Shown one piece after another: positions 18,015 to 28,316 of a stretch of DNA of 64,000 nt. The stretch comes from Pseudomonas sp. MPC6. Its GTDB lineage: Bacteria > Pseudomonadota > Gammaproteobacteria > Pseudomonadales > Pseudomonadaceae. Within the stretch, counting starts at the first letter, position 1, and each line of letters starts with the position of its first letter. A program made the translations under genes and the position numbers. Location of the stretch: positions 1,825,001 through 1,889,000 of the forward strand of contig NZ_CP034783.1 of the NCBI RefSeq assembly GCF_006094435.1. Reading direction: 5' to 3'. The notes beneath the pieces were generated by a model, which searched no databases, was not told the origin of the DNA, and saw only the letters and a list, made by a program, of their open reading frames with translations.

Positions 18015-19688
18015 ATGACCCAGGAAACCGGCGGCTTCGCCGCTTTTAATCTTAATCCGAATATTCTTGCAGCCGTCATTGCGACTGGCTACGAAGAGCC
18101 TTCGGCTATTCAGCAGCAATCGATCCCGATCATCATGGCCGGCCACGACATGATTGGCCAGGCGCAAACCGGTACCGGTAAAACCGCCGCGTTCGCCCTG
18201 CCAATCCTGCATCGCATCGATCCTGCCAAGCGCGAGCCGCAAGCCCTGATCCTGGCGCCAACCCGTGAGTTGGCGCTGCAAGTAGCAACCGCTTTCGAAA
18301 CCTACGCCAAGCAAATGCCGGGCGTTACCGTTGTGGCCGTTTACGGCGGCGCCCCTATGGGTCCACAACTGAAAGCAATCCGTAATGGCGCACAGATCGT
18401 TGTCGCCACGCCGGGCCGTCTGTGCGACCACCTGCGTCGCGACGAAAAAGTCCTGTCGACCGTGAACCACCTGGTTCTCGACGAAGCGGACGAAATGCTC
18501 AAACTGGGTTTCATGGACGACCTCGAAGTTATCTTCAAGTCTCTGCCGCCAACCCGTCAGACCGTATTGTTCTCGGCGACCCTGCCGCAGTCGATCCGTG
18601 CCATTGCCGAGCGTCACCTGCGTGATCCGCAGCACGTGAAGATCCAGACCAAGACTCAGACCGTTACCGCGATCGAACAGGCTCACCTGTTGGTTCACGC
18701 TGACCAGAAGACCTCGGCTGTATTGAGCCTGCTGGAAGTCGAAGACTTCGACGCCCTGATCATGTTCGTGCGCACCAAGCAAGCGACCCTGGACCTGGCC
18801 AGTGCCCTGGAAGCCAAAGGCTACAAAGCCGCCGCGCTGAACGGTGACATTGCCCAGAACCAACGTGAACGCGTGATCGAATCCCTCAAGGATGGCCGTC
18901 TGGACATCGTTGTGGCGACCGACGTTGCCGCCCGTGGCCTGGACGTTCCGCGCATCACTCACGTGTTCAACGTTGACATGCCGTACGACCCAGAGTCCTA
19001 CGTGCACCGTATCGGCCGTACCGGCCGTGCCGGTCGCGAAGGTCGTGCACTGCTGCTGGTAACTCCGCGTGAGCGCCGCATGCTGCAAGTGATCGAGCGT
19101 GTAACCGGTCAGAAAGTGGCCGAAGTTCGCCTGCCGGACGCTCAAGCTGTTCTTGATGCCCGCATCAAGAAGTTGACTAACAGCCTGTCGCCGCTGGTGG
19201 CTGATGCCGAATCGACTCACGGTGAGTTGCTGGACCGCCTGACTGCCGACATCGGTTGCACCCCGCGTGCCCTGGCCGCTGCGCTGCTGCGCAAGGCCAC
19301 CAACGCTCAGGCGCTGACCCTGGCTGCAATCGAGAAAGAACGCCCACTGGTGCCGAACAACGCACCGCGTGGCGATCGTCCTGAGCGTACCGGTGATCGT
19401 CCGGACCGTGGTGATCGCGAGCGTCGTGCTCCGGTTCCATTGGCCGAAGGTCGTGCCCGTTGCCGTACCGCGCTGGGCGCGCGTGACGGTATCGCGGCGA
19501 AGAACCTGCTGGGCGCTATCCTCAATGAGGGTGGTCTGGCTCGCGAAGCAATCGGTCGCATCCAGGTGCGTGACAGCTTCAGCCTCGTCGAGCTGCCGGA
19601 AGATGGTCTGGAGAAGCTGCTGAGCAAGCTGAAGGACACTCGCGTTGCCGGTAAGCAGTTGAAGCTGCGTCGCTATCGCGAAGATTGA
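18015..19688 (+). CDS. deaD: DEAD-box RNA helicase DeaD/CsdA
   Basis: A 557-residue ATP-dependent RNA helicase. Motifs in order: Q motif with GYEEPSAIQQQSIP, I AQTGTGKTA, Ia PTRELALQ, Ib TPGRL, II DEAD, III SAT, IV FVRTKQ, V ATDVAARGLDV and VI HRIGRTGRAGREG. After the core come the DeaD-type linker, an Arg/Asp-rich RGDRPERTGDRPDRGDRE stretch and a C-terminal RNA-binding domain (GAILNEGGLAREAIGRIQVRDSFSLVELP). It helps ribosome assembly and mRNA turnover in the cold. ATG 18015 follows GAGGCAG. Confidence 0.95.
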   Translation: MTQETGGFAAFNLNPNILAAVIATGYEEPSAIQQQSIPIIMAGHDMIGQAQTGTGKTAAFALPILHRIDPAKREPQALILAPTRELALQVATAFETYAKQMPGVTVVAVYGGAPMGPQLKAIRNGAQIVVATPGRLCDHLRRDEKVLSTVNHLVLDEADEMLKLGFMDDLEVIFKSLPPTRQTVLFSATLPQSIRAIAERHLRDPQHVKIQTKTQTVTAIEQAHLLVHADQKTSAVLSLLEVEDFDALIMFVRTKQATLDLASALEAKGYKAAALNGDIAQNQRERVIESLKDGRLDIVVATDVAARGLDVPRITHVFNVDMPYDPESYVHRIGRTGRAGREGRALLLVTPRERRMLQVIERVTGQKVAEVRLPDAQAVLDARIKKLTNSLSPLVADAESTHGELLDRLTADIGCTPRALAAALLRKATNAQALTLAAIEKERPLVPNNAPRGDRPERTGDRPDRGDRERRAPVPLAEGRARCRTALGARDGIAAKNLLGAILNEGGLAREAIGRIQVRDSFSLVELPEDGLEKLLSKLKDTRVAGKQLKLRRYRED

Positions 19689-19716
19689 TCCGCTCTCGGG
19701 CTGATTGATCGAACAT

Positions 19717-19748
19717 AAAAAATCCCCGACTGGTTCGGGGATTTTTTT
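19717..19748. terminator. Terminator between deaD and the amidohydrolase gene
   Basis: AAAATCCCCGA..TTCGGGGATTTTTTT stem-loop with A and T runs on each side, between convergent genes. Confidence 0.9.
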
Positions 19749-19764
19749 ATGCCCGGGTTTTGCC

Positions 19765-21102
19765 TCAGGGTTTGGCGTTGGCGTAGAGATAGTCCGTGGC
19801 CAATGACGCCAGCGTCCGCACGCCGACCACCAGCGCCGCCTCATCGACAAAGAACCCCGGATTATGATTCGGCGCCGCCTTGCTCATGTCCTGGTCTTTG
19901 GGCGTGACCCCCAGGAATACAAACAACCCCGGCGCTTCCTTGGCGTAGAAGGAAAAGTCTTCGGCGCCACCCACCAACGGCCCCTGCACCACATCGTCCT
20001 TGGCTGCCCAGCGCAAGGTCGGCAGCATTTTCTCGGTCAGCGCCGGGTTGTTGATCGTCGGGTCATACTTCTCGATGATCGTCACTTCAGCCTTGGCGCC
20101 GCCGCTTTCGGCGATTTTCTCCACGGTCTGGCGTACGTCGGCGTGCAGCTTCTGGCGGATGGCATAGTCGTAGGAGCGGATGGTGCCGCTCATGTCCACG
20201 GACTCGGGAATGATGTTGTAGCGGGTGCCGCCGTTGATCGTGCCAATGCTGACCACCGACGGATAGGACGAAATGTCGGTACGGCGGCTGACCACGGTTT
20301 GCAGGCCGACGATGGTTTGCGCACCGACGGTGATCGGGTCGATGCCGTCCCACGGGCGCCCGGCATGGGTCTGCTTGCCGAGAATCTTGATGCGCAGGTC
20401 ATCGGAGCTGGCCAGGGTCGGGCCAGGGCGATAGGCGATCCGGCCGGCGGGGACACCCGCCCAGACGTGCAGGCCAAACACCGCGTCCGGTTTCGGCGAT
20501 TCCATCACGCCTTCTTCAATCATCATTTTCGCGCCCCAGGTGTTTTTGCCGTCGGGGATAAAATCGCTCGGGCCTTCTTCTGCCGGCTGGAAATAGAACA
20601 CTACCGTGCCGGGCAGGGTGTCGCGCATGCCGGTGAGGATTTTCGCCGTGCTCAGCAGGATGGCGGTGTGCGCGTCGTGGCCGCAAGCGTGCATCACGTC
20701 GACCTCTTTGCCGAGGTAGGTGCCTTTGGCTTTCGAGGCGAAAGGCAGGTCCGAGACTTCCTTGACCGGCAGCGCATCCATGTCGGCGCGCAACGCGACG
20801 GTCGGTCCGGGCAGGGCGCCTTTGAGGATGGCCACCACGCCGGTGCGGGCGACGCCGGTTTTCACCTCAAGGCCCATGGCCCGCAGTTGTTTGGCGACCA
20901 ATTGCGAGGTGCGTTGTTCGGTGTTGCCCAGTTCCGGGTGGGCGTGGATATCGCGGCGGGTTTCCAGTAGCTCGGGCTCCAGGGCCTTGGCCTGTTCGGC
21001 AATGTGCGTGCGCGCGCCTTCGAGTGTGTCGGCGCTGGCGTGACCGGCCAGTGCGCCGAACAGGGTCAGCAAACAGGTTTGTGCGATGCGGGTCAGCTGC
21101 AT
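19765..21102 (-). CDS. M20-family amidohydrolase, exported
   Basis: A 445-residue metallopeptidase-fold amidohydrolase of the hippurate/indole-acetyl-amino-acid hydrolase group. A signal peptide is clear (MQLTRIAQTCLLTLFGALAGHASA). Metal-site motifs follow: ALRADMDALPV, MHACGHDAHTAILL (catalytic HAC-H) and FYFQPAEEGPSD, then FGLHVWAGVPAG. It probably cleaves N-acyl or N-aryl amino acids in the periplasm. The start was placed at the signal peptide; the frame continues upstream through a REP element that is not coding. Confidence 0.9.
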   Translation of the reverse strand: MQLTRIAQTCLLTLFGALAGHASADTLEGARTHIAEQAKALEPELLETRRDIHAHPELGNTEQRTSQLVAKQLRAMGLEVKTGVARTGVVAILKGALPGPTVALRADMDALPVKEVSDLPFASKAKGTYLGKEVDVMHACGHDAHTAILLSTAKILTGMRDTLPGTVVFYFQPAEEGPSDFIPDGKNTWGAKMMIEEGVMESPKPDAVFGLHVWAGVPAGRIAYRPGPTLASSDDLRIKILGKQTHAGRPWDGIDPITVGAQTIVGLQTVVSRRTDISSYPSVVSIGTINGGTRYNIIPESVDMSGTIRSYDYAIRQKLHADVRQTVEKIAESGGAKAEVTIIEKYDPTINNPALTEKMLPTLRWAAKDDVVQGPLVGGAEDFSFYAKEAPGLFVFLGVTPKDQDMSKAAPNHNPGFFVDEAALVVGVRTLASLATDYLYANAKP

Positions 21103-21152
21103 TGGTAATCTCCATGATTGTTGTTTTTTTTGCTTCAGTGCCAACACGGTCC

Positions 21153-21249
21153 CCTGTAGGAGCTGGCTTGCCAGCGAAAGCGGTGTGTCAGTCGACACAT
21201 GTATTAACTGACCCTCCGCCTTCGCTGGCAAGCCAGCTCCTACAAGGGT
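21153..21249. repeat. REP doublet, GCTGGC type
   Basis: Inverted REP cores around a spacer containing GTGTCAGTCGACAC, upstream of the amidohydrolase gene and downstream of the MscS gene. Confidence 0.9.
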
Positions 21250-21301
21250 GGCGGTGTCGGGGGGGAATCGATGAAGGTCACCCGAGTGCTGGCGTTAAGT
21301 G

Positions 21302-23458
21302 CTATTCCTGAACCTGGCCGCCACCGGCCGTGATCACTTGCACACTCATGCGTGGCGTCGCCAGATCGAAGCCGGCCTCATCCAGATGGCGCTTGAGTGA
21401 CAGGTTGAACGCCCGTGACACCTCCCACTGCTTGATCGGCGCGGTCTTGAAACGGGCGCGCAGGATCGCATTGCCCGACTCGAAACTCTCGACCCCCTGG
21501 ATCTCCAGTGGCGACCAGATATTGCGCCGTTGCAGCGGATCGGTGCGGATCTTCTGCCCGACTTCGCGCATCAGTTTGATCGCGTTATCGATGTCCATGT
21601 TCGAAGGCACTGCCACCCGGAAGATGGCGTAGCCGAATTCCCGCGAGTAGTTCTTGATGCTTTTGATTTCGCTGAACGGAATGGTGTGGACGATGCCGTC
21701 GATGTCCCGCAGGCGCACGGTGCGGATGGTCAGGCCTTCGACGGTGCCCAGGTGGCCGCCGACGTCCACGTAGTCGTCGATGGCCAGGGAGTCTTCGATG
21801 ATGATGAACAACCCGGTGATCAGGTCGGCGACCAGCGACTGGGCACCGAAACCGATGGCCAGGCCGATCACCCCGGCGCCGGCCAGCAGCGGCGTGACGT
21901 TCATGCCCATGTTGGCCAGGGCGACGATCAGCGCGATGATGAAAATGGCCACGAACAGCACGTTGCGGATCAGCGGCATCATCGTCTGCGCGCGGGCGTT
22001 GGCCAGGCCTTTGCGCGAGCGGGTGAGGGCGTGGTGCACGGCGGTGTCGCTGAGAATCCAGATCAGCCAGGCAAAAATCAGCGTGCCGCCGAGGCTGAAC
22101 AGTTTGACGCTGATTTCATGGCCTTCGCCTTCAGTGAAGGCGATCAGCGACAGGCCCCAGACCCGCAGGCCGAGCTCGATGAATGCCAGCCACACCAGCA
22201 GATGGGCGAGGGTGTAGAAGAAGCTTTTCAGGCGATCGGAGTACAGCGCATGCCGCTTCACGCCTCGCTGCGGTTTGAGCGAGTGGCGGCGCACCAGCCC
22301 GTTGATGACCATGCACAGCACCAGCAGCACGGTGCAGATCAGCGACTGGCGCAGCGCCGTGCTGGTGTCGCCGGCTGAAACAAAAGTGGCGAACAGCGAA
22401 ATACCCACCAGCACCAGGGCAGGTATGTACCAGAAGGTCCCGAGGATATCGATGGTGTCGCTGAGCGCGCGGCGGGTCAGGCGTCGGGACAGTGGCTGGT
22501 TGCGGATCAGGTGAGCGATAGGGCGCCGGAAGCGCAGAATGAACAGTCCGGTGGACAGCGCGGCCAGGACATTGGCAATCGTTGCCGCGGTGTGCGCCAG
22601 GTGCGTGCCGAGGCTTTCGACCAGGCGCGGATCACTCAAGGCTTCACCGAACGCGGCGAAGCTGCCGATCAGCCACAACGGCCGAAAGGCCTGGTGGCGC
22701 AGGATATACAGGGCGCGGTGGCGGTGCGGTCCGTCGAGTACGGAAAAAGCGATGACGCAGATCGCGGAGAAACAGGTACCGACCACCAGCGCATACGCCA
22801 ATACCATGGCCAGGCTTTTACCCAATGACGAGGGCAGGGCGTAGCTCATGTAGACCGTCATCACCAGCGCAATCAGCCACGGCCCGAGTTTGCGCAAGGC
22901 GAAGCGCAGCATGTCCAGGGCGCTGGGATGTTGCGGCAACTCTTCGGTCAGGCCGAAGCGCATGCGCACACGGTGGCTGAGCCAGATAAGCACGGCGGCG
23001 AGCAAGCTCCAGACCATCAGAATCATGGCAAAGGCAAAGATGATCGGCAGCCATTCATTGGCCGGCACGATCAAGGCGTTCAGTTCGTCCTTGGCGAGAT
23101 CGTACTCTTCGGACCAGCGCGTGAGCGGGCTGTCTGCACCGGAAAACTGCTTCTCCAGACTGGCAAGCGTTCCACCGATCAGCCCGAGCACACCCTGTTC
23201 GGTGGCGGGTTGGGCCTTTTTGGTGGCATCGCGCAGCTTTTTCAGGTCGGTCAGCAACTTGGATCGTTGCTGATCGTTCTCCAGCGACTTGATGACTTCG
23301 TCCAGGGACTGCCCCAGGGGTTCTTGCGCCTCTGGCTGGGACTTCGCCGAACCGCCGAGCATGCCCGGCAAGCCGACTGCCTGGGCAGGGGCCAACGGCA
23401 GCAGCGTCATGAGGCAGACGAGGAGGAGGGATGGCAGGGCAAAAAGACGAGCGAACAC
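21302..23458 (-). CDS. Large mechanosensitive channel, MscS family
   Basis: A 718-residue inner-membrane protein. A signal peptide (FALPSLLLVCLMTLLPLAPAQA) is followed by a periplasmic helical domain with coiled-coil character (residues about 40-150), then roughly ten membrane helices. The pore helix and beta domain are of MscS type (LLAGAGVIGLAIGFGAQSLVADLITGLFIIIEDSLAIDDYVDVGGHLGTVEG). Such channels open under membrane tension to release solutes. The start is GTG 23458 with GAGG upstream. The C terminus is short after the beta domain. Confidence 0.85.
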   Translation of the reverse strand: MFARLFALPSLLLVCLMTLLPLAPAQAVGLPGMLGGSAKSQPEAQEPLGQSLDEVIKSLENDQQRSKLLTDLKKLRDATKKAQPATEQGVLGLIGGTLASLEKQFSGADSPLTRWSEEYDLAKDELNALIVPANEWLPIIFAFAMILMVWSLLAAVLIWLSHRVRMRFGLTEELPQHPSALDMLRFALRKLGPWLIALVMTVYMSYALPSSLGKSLAMVLAYALVVGTCFSAICVIAFSVLDGPHRHRALYILRHQAFRPLWLIGSFAAFGEALSDPRLVESLGTHLAHTAATIANVLAALSTGLFILRFRRPIAHLIRNQPLSRRLTRRALSDTIDILGTFWYIPALVLVGISLFATFVSAGDTSTALRQSLICTVLLVLCMVINGLVRRHSLKPQRGVKRHALYSDRLKSFFYTLAHLLVWLAFIELGLRVWGLSLIAFTEGEGHEISVKLFSLGGTLIFAWLIWILSDTAVHHALTRSRKGLANARAQTMMPLIRNVLFVAIFIIALIVALANMGMNVTPLLAGAGVIGLAIGFGAQSLVADLITGLFIIIEDSLAIDDYVDVGGHLGTVEGLTIRTVRLRDIDGIVHTIPFSEIKSIKNYSREFGYAIFRVAVPSNMDIDNAIKLMREVGQKIRTDPLQRRNIWSPLEIQGVESFESGNAILRARFKTAPIKQWEVSRAFNLSLKRHLDEAGFDLATPRMSVQVITAGGGQVQE

Positions 23459-23535
23459 TAGGCGGTCAACCTCGGATGAGCGGATCGAGCGAGTGTACGA
23501 GCCTGTCAAAACCAATGCGAGCCGGGGTAGAGGAT

Positions 23536-23712
23536 TTATTCGTTGAGTTTGGCGAGGATCTTGAACACCACGGTGGCGAGAATCGTCAGCATGCCGATCC
23601 ACATCGCGAACACGCCCAGGTTCTTGTCGCGAAAATTGAAGCCGATCGCCAGTAAGATCATCCCGGCGAGGATCGGGATCAGCATGGCGTGGAACGAAGA
23701 CATCGTGATCAT
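23536..23712 (-). CDS. 58-residue membrane protein
   Basis: A small frame starting at ATG 23712 encodes MITMSSFHAMLIPILAGMIL followed by LAIGFNFRDKNLGVFAMWIG and a second hydrophobic helix ending KILAKLNE. Two transmembrane helices flank a short charged loop (NFRDKN). The codon pattern fits the host. It is 77 bases upstream of the MscS gene on the same strand, so a link to that channel is possible. No named family is known to me. Confidence 0.65.
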   Translation of the reverse strand: MITMSSFHAMLIPILAGMILLAIGFNFRDKNLGVFAMWIGMLTILATVVFKILAKLNE

Positions 23713-23777
23713 GAGCGACTGCCTTGTCGAAGGGGATGATTGAAGTCTAGGTGGCTTTTGCGCAACCGGAGGTGATG

Positions 23778-23882
23778 TCTGTAGGAACGAGCTTGCTCGC
23801 GATGGGCTTGAACGATAACGCTTGAAACCTGACAGCCCGGGGCGCTCTCAGGTTCTTCGCGAGCAAGCTCGCTCCTACAGGG
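23778..23882. repeat. REP doublet, GCGAGC type
   Basis: Inverted cores CTGTAGGAACGAGCTTGCTCGCGA and TCGCGAGCAAGCTCGCTCCTACAG with a 50-base spacer, between the small membrane protein and the aminopeptidase. Confidence 0.9.
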
Positions 23883-23892
23883 TAATGCGGGG

Positions 23893-25182
23893 CTACGGCA
23901 ACTCGCGGCAGGCGTAGAACGCGCTCAGCACCTTGACCAGGTGCGCCAGGTCATGGCTGCCGCACAGCTCGCGGATCGAGTGCATGGCGAACGTCGGCAA
24001 GCCGATGTCGACGGTGCGCACGCCCAGGTGGCTGGCGGTGATCGGGCCGATGGTCGAGCCGCAGCCCATGTCGCTGCGCACCACGAAGCTCTGCACCGGG
24101 ACTTCTTCGGCCATGCACAGATGGCGGAAGAACCCGGCGGTTTCGCTGTTGGTGGCGTAGCGCTGGTTGCTGTTGACCTTGATCACCGGGCCGGCATTGA
24201 GTTTCGGGCCGTGGTTGGCGTCGTGCTTGTCGGCGTAGTTGGGGTGCACGCCGTGGGCATTGTCGGCCGAGACCAGCAGGGATCGCTGAATGGTCCTTAC
24301 GAATTCATCACCTTCAGGCAGCAGGCGGCGCAGGGTTTGCTCGAGCATCGGGCCATCGGCACCGCAGGCGGAGCTGGAGCCGACTTCTTCGTGGTCATTG
24401 CAGACCAGCACGCAGGTTTCGTCGGTCTCGGTCGTCAGCAAGGCTTGCAGGCCGGCGTAGCACGACAGCAGGTTGTCCAGGCGCGCACCGGCGATGAAGT
24501 CGCCATGCAGGCCAATGATCGCAGCGCTTTGGGTGTCGTAGAAGCTCAGCTCGTAATCCAGCACCACGTCGGCGTTCAGCCCATGCTCCAGGGCGAGCTG
24601 GTTGGTGAGCACGGCGCGGAAGTCGACCCGTTCGTCACCGGCAAATTGCGCGAGTATCGGTGGCAGCTCGGTCTGGGCGTTGATGGCCCAACCCATATTG
24701 GCTTCGCGATTGAGGTGAATGGCCAGGTTCGGGATCGTGGCGATCGGTGCCTTGAAGTCGACCAGCTGACTCTCGACCTTGCCGTCACGGCGGAAGGTCA
24801 CGCGGCCGGCCAGCGACAGGTCACGATCGAACCACGGCGCCAGCAGCGCGCCGCCATAGACTTCCACGCCCAGTTGCCAGAAGCCCTGGCGTTGCAGTTC
24901 CGGCTGGGGCTTGACCCGCAGGCAGGGGCTGTCGGTGTGGGCGCCGACCAGGCGAATCCCGCCGTGCAGCGGCGAATGACGGCCCATCTTGATGGCGACG
25001 ATCGAAGAGTCGTTACGGGTGACGTAGTAGCGACCATGGGTTTCGGTGGTCCATGGCTCGCGCTCGTCGAGGCGTTGATAGCCCGCCGCTTCCAGGCGCT
25101 GTACCAGGCTGGCGGTGGCATGAAACGGGGTAGGGGAGGCCTTGAGGAAGTCGATCAGGCCTTGGTTCAACTCTTCGCGCAT
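23893..25182 (-). CDS. apeB: M18-family aminopeptidase
   Basis: A 429-residue dizinc aminopeptidase. Characteristic blocks are [17 protein letters not shown] (metal His/Asp), [40 protein letters not shown] (catalytic Glu-Glu) and [35 protein letters not shown]. It removes acidic or neutral N-terminal residues in the cytoplasm. The start [22 protein letters not shown] at 25182 matches the family. It lies beside rluA in the order also known from P. aeruginosa. Confidence 0.92.
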   Translation of the reverse strand: MREELNQGLIDFLKASPTPFHATASLVQRLEAAGYQRLDEREPWTTETHGRYYVTRNDSSIVAIKMGRHSPLHGGIRLVGAHTDSPCLRVKPQPELQRQGFWQLGVEVYGGALLAPWFDRDLSLAGRVTFRRDGKVESQLVDFKAPIATIPNLAIHLNREANMGWAINAQTELPPILAQFAGDERVDFRAVLTNQLALEHGLNADVVLDYELSFYDTQSAAIIGLHGDFIAGARLDNLLSCYAGLQALLTTETDETCVLVCNDHEEVGSSSACGADGPMLEQTLRRLLPEGDEFVRTIQRSLLVSADNAHGVHPNYADKHDANHGPKLNAGPVIKVNSNQRYATNSETAGFFRHLCMAEEVPVQSFVVRSDMGCGSTIGPITASHLGVRTVDIGLPTFAMHSIRELCGSHDLAHLVKVLSAFYACRELP

Positions 25183-25268
25183 AAGTAGCTCCAGACAGCA
25201 ATGGCGCCAGTTTAACGTATTGGTCACAGAATTGGCGGTGGGCTGACGGTGTTGCGTCTGCAGGTGAT

Positions 25269-25364
25269 CCCTGTGGGAGCGGGCTTGCCCGCGAAAGCTG
25301 ACTCAAGTTCAACAATGATGTTGCCTGTGCCGCCGCCTTCGCGGGCAAGCCCGCTCCTGCAGGT
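25269..25364. repeat. REP doublet, GCGGGC type
   Basis: CTGTGGGAGCGGGCTTGCCCGCGAA and its inverted partner with a 45-base spacer, between aminopeptidase and rluA genes. Confidence 0.9.
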
Positions 25365-25379
25365 TGGTGTGTGTTCCGC

Positions 25380-26015
25380 CTAGAACGGTGCCGGGCATTC
25401 GAATCGCAAGCGTTCGCCGGTTTGCGGATGGGTGAAGCTGAGCATGCTGGCGTGCAGGCACAGGCGCGGCCAGGCGGCCAGGGCCTGTTCGTGTGCATAG
25501 AGCCCGTCACCCAGCAGCGGATGACCGATGGACAGCATGTGCACGCGCAGTTGATGGGAGCGGCCGGTGATCGGCGTCAGCTCGACGCGGCACCAGTCGC
25601 TGCAACGTTCCAGCACGCGCCAGAAGGTCAGGGCATGCTTGCCGAATTCATGGTCCACCACGTGGCGTGGTTTGGTCGGCGGGTCGTAGCGCAGGGGGAG
25701 GTCGATGCTGCCACTGTCGAGTTCCGGTTGACCCCAGCACAGTGCGGTGTAGGCTTTTTCGGTTTCACGGTCGTGAAATTGCCGAGACAGCTCGCGATGG
25801 GTGTCCGGATCACGGGCCAGCAGAATGATGCCGGACGTTTCCCAATCCAGTCGATGGACGATTCGCGCTTCCGGGTAGCCGTTTTCTTGCAGGCGGGTAA
25901 TCAGGCAGTCCTTGTTGTCGTCAGCCCGGCCGGGGACGGAGAGCAACAGGGTCGGCTTATCCACCACCAGTACGGCGGCGTCCTGATGGATGATGCGGAT
26001 GTTGGACAACGGCAT
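25380..26015 (-). CDS. rluA: RluA-family pseudouridine synthase
   Basis: A 211-residue enzyme with the catalytic block ARIVHRLDWETSGIILLARD (Asp in HRLD), LTPITGRSHQLRVHMLSIGHPLLGD, and no S4 domain. This is the RluA layout that modifies U746 of 23S rRNA and U32 of some tRNAs. It is next to minE in the same orientation with a REP doublet between. Confidence 0.88.
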   Translation of the reverse strand: MPLSNIRIIHQDAAVLVVDKPTLLLSVPGRADDNKDCLITRLQENGYPEARIVHRLDWETSGIILLARDPDTHRELSRQFHDRETEKAYTALCWGQPELDSGSIDLPLRYDPPTKPRHVVDHEFGKHALTFWRVLERCSDWCRVELTPITGRSHQLRVHMLSIGHPLLGDGLYAHEQALAAWPRLCLHASMLSFTHPQTGERLRFECPAPF

Positions 26016-26064
26016 TAAAACAGCCTCGTAACAAACGCCAACGGCGGCTCAGGCCTCCAACGCC

Positions 26065-26156
26065 CTTTGTAGGAGCGAGCTTGCTCGCGAAGGTGTGTCA
26101 GCTACATTGATGTCGACTGATACACCATCGCGAGCAAGCTCGCTCCCACAAAGGCC
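26065..26156. repeat. REP doublet, GCGAGC type
   Basis: TTGTAGGAGCGAGCTTGCTCGCGAA and the inverted TCGCGAGCAAGCTCGCTCCCACAA, between minE and rluA. Confidence 0.9.
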
Positions 26157-26193
26157 CGAAGAGCCTGAGCCGCCGTGGCTCCTTTCTGATCGA

Positions 26194-26448
26194 CTAGCGG
26201 TCAGGCAGGGTGATATTGAGTTCCAGAATCGAGCAGCTGCCCTGGTTTTCCAGAGCGACGTGCACGTCATCGGACCCGATATTGACGTACTTGCGGATCA
26301 CTTCCACCAGTTCCTTCTGCAAGGCTGGCAAGTAGTCCGGCGTACTGCGCTGGCCGCGTTCATGCGCCACGATGATCTGTAGACGCTCTTTCGCTACCGA
26401 GGCGGTACTTGGCTTCTTGTTGGCACGAAAGAAGTCAAAAATGTTCAT
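26194..26448 (-). CDS. minE: Cell division topological factor MinE
   Basis: An 84-residue MinE starting [23 protein letters not shown], with the N-terminal MinD/membrane-binding segment, followed by [10 protein letters not shown] and the dimerisation domain. It stimulates MinD ATPase and drives the pole-to-pole oscillation that restricts division to midcell. Its ATG overlaps the minD TAA stop by one base, which implies translational coupling. Confidence 0.97.
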   Translation of the reverse strand: MNIFDFFRANKKPSTASVAKERLQIIVAHERGQRSTPDYLPALQKELVEVIRKYVNIGSDDVHVALENQGSCSILELNITLPDR

Positions 26449-27260
26449 TACCTACCTCCAAACAGGCGCTCGAAGAATCCCTTCTTCGTGACATCGAGGA
26501 AGCGATGTTCCACGGTTTTACCCAACAGACGATCGACCGCATCGCTATACGCCTGGCCGGCGTCGCTCTGATCGTCGAGGATTACCGGCACGCCGGAGTT
26601 GGATGCCTTGAGAACCGCCTGGGATTCCGGAATGACACCCAGCAGGGTGACCGCCAGGATTTCCTTGACGTCTTCGACGCCGAGCATTTCGCCGTCACTG
26701 ACCCGTTGTGGGTTGTAACGGGTCAGCAGCAAATGTTCCTTGATCGGATCTTCGCCCTTTTCAGCGCGGCGCGACTTGCTGGCCAGCAGGCCGAGCATGC
26801 GGTCCGAGTCACGTACCGAAGACACTTCCGGGTTGGTCACGATGATCGCTTCATCGGCGAAGTACATCGCCAGGTGAGCACCTTTCTCGATACCGGCCGG
26901 GGAGTCGCAGACAACGAATTCAAAGTCTGCCTTGAGCGCCATCAGGACTTTTTCCACGCCTTCGACAGTCAGCGCGTCTTTGTCGCGGGTCTGACTGGCG
27001 GCCAGTACGTAGAGGTTTTCCAGGCGTTTGTCTTTGATCAACGCTTGCTGCAGGTTGGCTTCGCCGTTCACGACATTGACGAAGTCATACACCACGCGAC
27101 GTTCGCAACCCATGATCAGGTCGAGGTTACGCAAGCCGACGTCGAAGTCGACGATGACTGTTTTGTGACCACGCAGAGCGAGGCCGGTACCGATAGCGGC
27201 GCTGGTGGTGGTCTTACCCACACCACCCTTGCCGGATGTAACCACGAGAATCTTGGCCAA
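26448..27260 (-). CDS. minD: Septum-site ATPase MinD
   Basis: A 270-residue P-loop ATPase with the deviant Walker [38 protein letters not shown] (Walker B region), and a C-terminal amphipathic membrane-targeting helix [11 protein letters not shown]. It recruits MinC and MinE to the membrane. GGAGG at the gene's end serves as the RBS for minE. Confidence 0.98.
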   Translation of the reverse strand: MAKILVVTSGKGGVGKTTTSAAIGTGLALRGHKTVIVDFDVGLRNLDLIMGCERRVVYDFVNVVNGEANLQQALIKDKRLENLYVLAASQTRDKDALTVEGVEKVLMALKADFEFVVCDSPAGIEKGAHLAMYFADEAIIVTNPEVSSVRDSDRMLGLLASKSRRAEKGEDPIKEHLLLTRYNPQRVSDGEMLGVEDVKEILAVTLLGVIPESQAVLKASNSGVPVILDDQSDAGQAYSDAVDRLLGKTVEHRFLDVTKKGFFERLFGGR

Positions 27261-27461
27261 GGTGTTTCACCCCTAAGGAAAAAGGACTTTTAGCCCCTGA
27301 AAAACATCTCTTGAAAAACTACTGCAGTCGGACAGCCTTGGCTGGAATCCGGTTCAGAGCGGCACTTACTTACGGTAAACACTGCTTGTAGCCTTTTTCC
27401 TACTTCGTTTGAGCCGTTTTCGCTACGTTTTAGAGATGCTTGGAAAATGCGGCAGTATCCG

Positions 27462-28199
27462 TTAAAGCCGAATGATGTTCAACACATCGCCCGACAGGCT
27501 GACCTGCACGCCCGAGCCCCACAAAGGGTCGCGACGCAGGTCCTCCGACACCTTGTAATGGCCTGCAATGGAGACTAGTTCAGCGCTCATCTGCTGACAG
27601 AAAATCCTGGCTTTGGTGTCGCCTTTGACCCCGGCCAGCACACGACCGCGCATCGGGCCGTATACATGGATGTTCCCATCGGCGAGAAGTTCCGCCCCGG
27701 GACTGACCGACGAGACCACCACCAGATCGCAACCCTGGGCATAAATCTGCTGGCCACCGCGTACCGGCGACGTGATGATCTTGGTCGGCTTGATCGTCGG
27801 CTCCGGCGGTTTCTCCGGTTTTTTCTTCACCTCGCCTTCGTTTGGGTCCAGCGCGCGTTCCCGGGCGCCGGACGGTGGCAGCACCGGCAGGTCGACCGCG
27901 ATGGCGGCGGCGATGTCCTCGATGCGGCTGGCACGGATCGCCAGGGTGCGCAGGCCGTGCTGGCGGCAAATGCGCATCAGGCCGGGCAGATCGACGGCGC
28001 CTTCGTGGGGCGGCAGTTTGTCCAGGGCCAGCACCAACGGCGCGTTGCTGAAGAAGTTAGGCGCCTGGGCCACCTTGGCGGCCAGTTGCCGATCGAGGTT
28101 CTCGAGGTCGTTACGGGCCAGTTCCAGCACCGTGATGGCAAGCATGCTGCCCTTCAACTGGAACACGGGATCTTGGTCTAGCGGATCGATTTTGCTCAT
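27462..28199 (-). CDS. minC: Septum-site inhibitor MinC
   Basis: A 245-residue FtsZ inhibitor. The N-terminal domain is typical ([27 protein letters not shown]), then a Pro/Lys-rich linker [17 protein letters not shown], then the right-handed beta-helix domain with [24 protein letters not shown] and [18 protein letters not shown], which binds MinD. The ATG at 28199 was chosen for this N terminus. A 200 bp spacer separates it from minD. Confidence 0.96.
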   Translation of the reverse strand: MSKIDPLDQDPVFQLKGSMLAITVLELARNDLENLDRQLAAKVAQAPNFFSNAPLVLALDKLPPHEGAVDLPGLMRICRQHGLRTLAIRASRIEDIAAAIAVDLPVLPPSGARERALDPNEGEVKKKPEKPPEPTIKPTKIITSPVRGGQQIYAQGCDLVVVSSVSPGAELLADGNIHVYGPMRGRVLAGVKGDTKARIFCQQMSAELVSIAGHYKVSEDLRRDPLWGSGVQVSLSGDVLNIIRL

Positions 28200-28316
28200 G
28201 TCGGCATACAACGGCTTGTCACTAAAAGTGCCGAGACTTATAACGAGAACGCCCGCGGGCCGCAAGCCGGGTCGAACGATGTAGAATGCCCGGCCACTGT
28301 CTTGACGGAAGCTTTA

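Noticed and set aside
17955..19850. A 631-codon minus-strand frame over deaD
   Set aside because: It is antisense to an unmistakable DEAD-box helicase; its composition (Gln, Val, Gly, Arg) is that of a shadow frame.
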